64,000 nucleotides of DNA from CAYXLI01 sp964464925 (lineage in GTDB: Bacteria; Acidobacteriota; Terriglobia; Bryobacterales; Bryobacteraceae), in assembly GCA_964464925.1 (NCBI GenBank), contig CAYXLI010000029.1, positions 9,838 to 73,837 of the forward strand, in the 5' to 3' direction. Shown here piece by piece: positions 59,855 to 64,000 of the stretch (its first letter is position 1; each line of letters starts with the position of its first letter). A program made the translations under genes and the position numbers. A model generated the notes under the pieces. It saw only the letters and a program-made list of their open reading frames with translations. It had not been told where the DNA came from and did no database searches.

Positions 59855-62413
59855 CTACTCCGCTCTGAGCGCAGTCATGGGAGAAATGGATGCGGCCACA
59901 CTGGCCGGAATCATAGCCGCAATGAAGGCACAGCTCACCAGCGCAGCCGCCGCTACGGTGAGCGCGAGCGGGTCCCAGAAGGAAACCCCGTATAACTGGG
60001 TCGAGATCAGGCGTCCGGAGGCGATGGCCAGCGGGAACCCCAGCGCCAGCCCGGCCGCAACGCGGATCAAAGCCCCCCGAAGTATGAGTCGAACCACCTT
60101 GGTGCGGTCAGCGCCCAACGCCATGCGAATTCCGATTTCATTCGTTCGCTGCGCAACTGTGTAGGCTGTGACCCCGTAGAGTCCAACTGCAGCCAGCAAT
60201 AGAGCCGCGATCCCGAACAGCCCGGCGAGGCTCGCAACGGCCCGCTCCTGGTCGAACCGGAGTTCGACTTGTTGCCTCATTGTCCTCACGCTGTTGATCG
60301 TCAGGTTAGGATCCGCTCCTGCCAGCACCCGGATGAGCAGCGGCTCCAGCGTACCGGGCGAAGCATTCGTGACCAGCATCAATCCGCCGATGAAATGAGA
60401 TTGCAACTCGACTCTCTTCATCAGCGGGTCCCTATACGGGACGTTTTGCGCCAACGGAACGTAGAACATAGGACGCGCCGGCCTGCGCAGGGCAAAGCCG
60501 GCGAACTTCGCGTCCCGCACGATTCCTACGATGCGGAATGTCCCGGCGTTCTCCGGCAGGTCGAGGCCGAAGTGCTGGCCGAGCGGGTCCTCTTCTTGTC
60601 TGAAGAAACGCTTCACGAAAGCCTCATTGACTATCGCGACGGGCTCCGTAGTTTCGTTGTCGGTGCGGGCGAAATACCGTCCGCGCAACAAGCTCACGCC
60701 AAAGTTCTGAAGATAGTCGGTGCTCACCCGGTCCCACGAGGCTCCCGCCTCCCCGCTCATCTTCGGCGCGGGATGTCCGGACACCAGAACCAGTTCCCCC
60801 CAGTTGTCCGTGAGTGGGTTGTATAAAGCAAGGCCCGATCCGGTCACCCCGGGAAGGCCGTTCATGCCTTCTTCAATCCGGCGGTAGAGCGATGCCAACT
60901 GCGGCTGCGTGTAAGTAGCCGGAGGCCGGTTCAGGGAAACCACTACGCGGCCTTCCGTCAAGAACCCGAAATTCTGGTGTTCCAGATTGTTGAGACTTCG
61001 CGCCAGCATGGTTGCACCCGCGACTAACACAACGGACAGAGCCGCCTGCGCGACCAGCAGCGCCTTGCGAGTAAACGAAGTGTGGTCTTTGGTGCTCCGG
61101 CCCGCGCCGCGCAACGCCTCCACTGGATCCGTTCGCGTCGCAAACCAGGCTGGAGCGGCGCCGAAGAGGATACCCGTTAATAGCGCTACGGCAAAGGTGA
61201 ACGCGAGAACCAGGGGAGACGGTAAAGTGCTGATCGGTAGGAAGTGTGAGCTCCGAAATGCCAGGGCCAGCAGCAGACGGCCGGCCACCACTGCGACCGC
61301 GAGCCCGGCAAGTCCACCGGCGGTAGCCAGCAGAATAGCCTCCACCAGGGCCTGCCCGACAATTTGCCCCCTGCTGGCCCCCACCGCTAGGCGCAGTGCC
61401 GTTTGTGCCCGGCGCGCAACCGCGCGGGCCAGCAACAGGTTGGCAACGTTAGCGCAAGCAATGAGCAGCACCATGCCGCAAACGCCGAGCAGGATCTGAA
61501 GACTGCGGCCGTACTCTTCCTTCATTACCGCGACTCCGCCGCCCGCTGGAACCACGTTGATGACTTGTCTGGGGAGCAGGCGAATTACGTCAGGCATCCA
61601 GTTGACGGGATACCCGGAATCATGTTGCATCCATTGCCGCAGGATGCCTGTCAACCGCGGAGCCATACCAGCGGTGGAAGCGCCCGGATGCAAGCGGCCG
61701 ATCACTCGCAACCATGCGCCCACAGACTGATGGAGCAGACCGCCGTCACCTGCGATCATGGGCTCCTGTTGCACGGGAATCCATATGTCCGGCGGATCGC
61801 TACGTAGTGTTTCGCCAAAGAATCCTGGCGGGGTAACTCCGATTATGGTGAACGGATGTCCCTCCACAATGAAAGTCGAGCCCACCACGGAAGGATCCGC
61901 TCCATACGCTGCTTGCCAGGTCTGGTGGCTCATGACCGCAACAGGCGGAGCGGACGGTTTGTCGTCTGCGGGGGAAAGCAAGCGTCCGCCGAACGCTTTC
62001 ACGCCAAGCGTCTGAAAATAGTTGCCCGTAACGTACTCCGAGCGCAGCGGCTTGGCAGCGAGTGCGCTGCCCTTCCGCCGCACGCTGAAACGCGCCCCGC
62101 CGGCCTGAAACGCGGCCACTTCTTCGAATTCCGGCGTCTCTGCTTTCAGTCGCTCATATAGGGGAAAGGAAAACATCCCCCAGCGGTCCTGCGGGCCGCC
62201 TTCCACGCAGCAATCGTCGCCGTCGCCGATCCTATACAAAAGGGCAGGGTCCGAAACGGGCAGCGAACGAAGCATGACCTCGTGCATGATGGTGAAGATC
62301 GCCGTCGTTCCCCCGATTCCCAGCGCCAGCGTCAGTGTGGCGGCCACCGTGAACACCGGCGACATCCGGAACTGCCGCAGGGTATAGCGAAGAGTGCTGC
62401 GCAGGTTTTGCAT
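59855..62413 (-). CDS. ABC transporter permease of the ADOP (acidobacterial duplicated orphan permease) family
   Basis: The 852 residues have the ADOP layout: an N-terminal segment with the TLRQFRMSPVFTVAATLTLA start, a MacB-like periplasmic domain, FtsX-type membrane helices in the middle (about 300-430), a second periplasmic domain and a second FtsX block at the C-terminus (TNEIGIRMALGADRTKVVRL). These permeases are numerous in Acidobacteriota, usually without an adjacent ATPase gene, and none is seen here. The transported substrate is unknown. Confidence 0.93.
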   Translation of the reverse strand: MQNLRSTLRYTLRQFRMSPVFTVAATLTLALGIGGTTAIFTIMHEVMLRSLPVSDPALLYRIGDGDDCCVEGGPQDRWGMFSFPLYERLKAETPEFEEVAAFQAGGARFSVRRKGSALAAKPLRSEYVTGNYFQTLGVKAFGGRLLSPADDKPSAPPVAVMSHQTWQAAYGADPSVVGSTFIVEGHPFTIIGVTPPGFFGETLRSDPPDIWIPVQQEPMIAGDGGLLHQSVGAWLRVIGRLHPGASTAGMAPRLTGILRQWMQHDSGYPVNWMPDVIRLLPRQVINVVPAGGGVAVMKEEYGRSLQILLGVCGMVLLIACANVANLLLARAVARRAQTALRLAVGASRGQIVGQALVEAILLATAGGLAGLAVAVVAGRLLLALAFRSSHFLPISTLPSPLVLAFTFAVALLTGILFGAAPAWFATRTDPVEALRGAGRSTKDHTSFTRKALLVAQAALSVVLVAGATMLARSLNNLEHQNFGFLTEGRVVVSLNRPPATYTQPQLASLYRRIEEGMNGLPGVTGSGLALYNPLTDNWGELVLVSGHPAPKMSGEAGASWDRVSTDYLQNFGVSLLRGRYFARTDNETTEPVAIVNEAFVKRFFRQEEDPLGQHFGLDLPENAGTFRIVGIVRDAKFAGFALRRPARPMFYVPLAQNVPYRDPLMKRVELQSHFIGGLMLVTNASPGTLEPLLIRVLAGADPNLTINSVRTMRQQVELRFDQERAVASLAGLFGIAALLLAAVGLYGVTAYTVAQRTNEIGIRMALGADRTKVVRLILRGALIRVAAGLALGFPLAIASGRLISTQLYGVSFWDPLALTVAAAALVSCAFIAAMIPASVAASISPMTALRAE

Positions 62414-62527
62414 TCGGGCCTCTTAACCAATTACGAGGCTCCAGCGCTTGGGTTCCCCAAAAGATCGTATTTTTTTCACCGGCGGCGGCAGTTTTCGATA
62501 TCAGGCCGGCGGCTGCCCCAAGGGCTA

Positions 62528-63088
62528 TCATTTCTTCGGCTGTGTCTGTGGCTGTGGTTGCGGTTGTGCAGGTCGTTGTGAGGCCGGCTCGCTGGTTGGA
62601 GGAACTATGTTCTTGAGTCTCATGTAGGTGACGAGATTGCCGTAGTGTTCCACAGTATGCATTGTGTTGACACTCAGCACGCCTAGTTTCGGTGCGTCGT
62701 TTCCGAAAAGCTTCACCATTTGAGTGGCGGACGAGTCGGTCATCCCGTCGTAGGCTTTGTCGCAGTAGGCGAACGCGTCTTTGAGTGCAGCGATCAGATC
62801 GGTTTTCGAGGTTTTGGTCTGCTCGATTTTCGGAGCGGGATTCTTTTCGCCGAGTACGATCGAACAAAACAGGTACTGCGCGTCGGCCGCGTGTCCAATC
62901 ACCTGGCCGAAGCTGCGGACCGCGTCCGTGGGCTTGAAGTTGTAATTCTCCTCGGGCACTTTTTCGGCTGAACGGATCAGGATATTCTTTACCCCTCCGT
63001 AGATGCCCTTATTGTAGGTGCTGAGCGGATTGTCCTCGGCCAAGGCGACGGCGGCTGTCGCAAGAAGGCAAATCAGAAGCGTTCGCAT
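62528..63088 (-). CDS. Exported DinB-family protein
   Basis: ATG 63088 is chosen because GAGGAG lies five bases upstream and a signal peptide follows (RTLLICLLATAAVALAED); the frame extends to 63130 without such support. The 186-residue product has the DinB four-helix bundle, with the His of AEKVPEENYNF/IGHAADAQYLF and of MHTVEHYGNLV being the expected metal ligands (three His positions). Members are often thiol-dependent transferases, but exported versions like this one, common in Acidobacteriota, are uncharacterised. It ends in a Pro/Gln-rich tail. Confidence 0.85.
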   Translation of the reverse strand: MRTLLICLLATAAVALAEDNPLSTYNKGIYGGVKNILIRSAEKVPEENYNFKPTDAVRSFGQVIGHAADAQYLFCSIVLGEKNPAPKIEQTKTSKTDLIAALKDAFAYCDKAYDGMTDSSATQMVKLFGNDAPKLGVLSVNTMHTVEHYGNLVTYMRLKNIVPPTSEPASQRPAQPQPQPQTQPKK

Positions 63089-63237
63089 GGGTTCTCCTCT
63101 TCGGATGGTCCGACGAGGGTGATACGGCAACCGGCGCCCGAATGTTCCGCCTTTCGCCGTGAATGCGAATTTAGGCTATGGGACACTGGCGTTCGCGCCG
63201 CTCGGACGCCGTTACGGCCGCTCGCTCGCGGTTTGGC

Positions 63238-63996
63238 CTACGCGTCCGGTTCGGTAAATATCAGATACCTCGCGACTGGCCCGATGCGAAAGAGGGTTTC
63301 CGGACGCATGCGTGAGGCCAATTCGAACCCGGAGTTTAAGTCGCGTCGGATAAAAGCGCCTTGAATGGACCGCCGGGCCGAAAGAGTCCCGTTGCGCCCG
63401 TGCCCATGCCAGACAGAGCCATTGTAGATAATCATGGAGCCCGCCGGGCCGCATGCCGCCACCGGACGGCCGCATGCGGCATCTTCGGCCGCCGCCTTGG
63501 ACCAGAGATGAGAACCGGGTAGGAAGCAGGTGGCCCCATTGTCAGTTCGGAACTCGTCAATCATGAGGATGAAACCGACCATCGTCCACCCCGTTTCGTC
63601 GCGAGGAAAGTCCTGGTGTAGTTTCTGCGCGGTGGACCCGGGTCGAAGCGTCCTGGCGAGCATTGTGCTGAGCTTGAATGGCCGCATGAAAACGCTGCAA
63701 CAGGCTTCGAGCAGCGGCCGGTGAACATAGATGCAATCGAACTCGGGTCCGCGGTTGACAAGATCATCTACACGAGTGGTTGTGCTCCCATGCCTTGTGT
63801 CTCTGGGATCGGCTTCCCGTAATGCTTCGTCGTAGGTATCCGTCAATGCCTGCAGTTCCGCATTGGAAACAGGTCCGGGTACGACGGCGAATCCGTCACG
63901 ATGCAAAGCTTCCACCGCGGTGTCGGGCAGTCCCGAGCCTGTCATCAAGCTGAACGAATCGGCAGTTTTCATCGGACGGCCTAGCGATCGTAACAT
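63238..63996 (-). CDS. Phytanoyl-CoA dioxygenase-like Fe(II)/2-oxoglutarate enzyme
   Basis: The 252-residue protein has the PhyH layout: helix-rich start, HQDFP with the metal-binding His-x-Asp at about residues 140-142, GSHLW and the distal His in WHGHGRN (about 205-210), followed by an Arg that should bind 2-oxoglutarate. These enzymes hydroxylate lipids, amino acids or antibiotics; the substrate here is unknown. The first ATG is only four bases from the window edge, so an earlier start cannot be ruled out; ATG 63972 is an alternative. Confidence 0.85.
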   Translation of the reverse strand: MLRSLGRPMKTADSFSLMTGSGLPDTAVEALHRDGFAVVPGPVSNAELQALTDTYDEALREADPRDTRHGSTTTRVDDLVNRGPEFDCIYVHRPLLEACCSVFMRPFKLSTMLARTLRPGSTAQKLHQDFPRDETGWTMVGFILMIDEFRTDNGATCFLPGSHLWSKAAAEDAACGRPVAACGPAGSMIIYNGSVWHGHGRNGTLSARRSIQGAFIRRDLNSGFELASRMRPETLFRIGPVARYLIFTEPDA

Positions 63997-64000
63997 TGCG

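Overview
The window looks like chromosomal DNA of an Acidobacteriota member, probably from the Solibacter/Bryobacter side of the phylum. The support is the moderately high G+C, an acidobacterial-type duplicated orphan permease (ADOP) at the right end, large secreted proteins built from propeller and Ig repeats, and a compact three-gene succinate dehydrogenase. The species cannot be fixed from the sequence alone. No rRNA, tRNA, CRISPR array, insertion sequence or prophage was seen.

Bases 1-43,200 hold a nearly complete type VI secretion system (T6SS) in several blocks. tssK-tssL-tssM run leftward at the left edge, and a second, diverged tssK lies at 8-9.3 kb. A long leftward operon starts at a strong promoter at 43.15 kb and runs tssB-tssC-hcp-tagJ-tssA-tssE-tssF-tssG-tssH-vgrG, then a LysM/metzincin candidate effector, an unknown protein, PAAR, two DUF4384 proteins and a caspase-fold protein that has lost both catalytic residues. 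No TssJ lipoprotein is visible. Between the two tss blocks is a rightward accessory set: a tail-anchored protein with ten GEFTRMF-like motifs, a methyltransferase, a caspase-PEGA-TPR protein, three secreted beta-rich proteins (one of 1919 residues), an FHA-lytic transglycosylase fusion and a Ser/Thr kinase-FGE fusion. The predicted topologies put the kinase, the FHA domain and the GEFTRMF motifs all in the cytoplasm, which suggests a phospho-threonine switch controlling secretion. That is inference.

Bases 43,300-51,400 carry ordinary accessory genes: a Tat-exported amidohydrolase, an exported PPC/DUF296 protein, small membrane proteins, two radical SAM enzymes, an RRM RNA-binding protein, an enterochelin-esterase-like hydrolase and several very small ORFs.

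Bases 51,400-55,650 hold a tight three-gene leftward operon: an exported caspase-TPR protein, an exported FecR-like protein and a stand-alone CHASE2 membrane sensor. This is a second caspase-based module, unrelated in position to the T6SS.

Bases 55,700-64,000 hold a TPR protein, succinate dehydrogenase sdhCAB, the ADOP permease, an exported DinB-family protein and a phytanoyl-CoA dioxygenase-like protein at the right edge.
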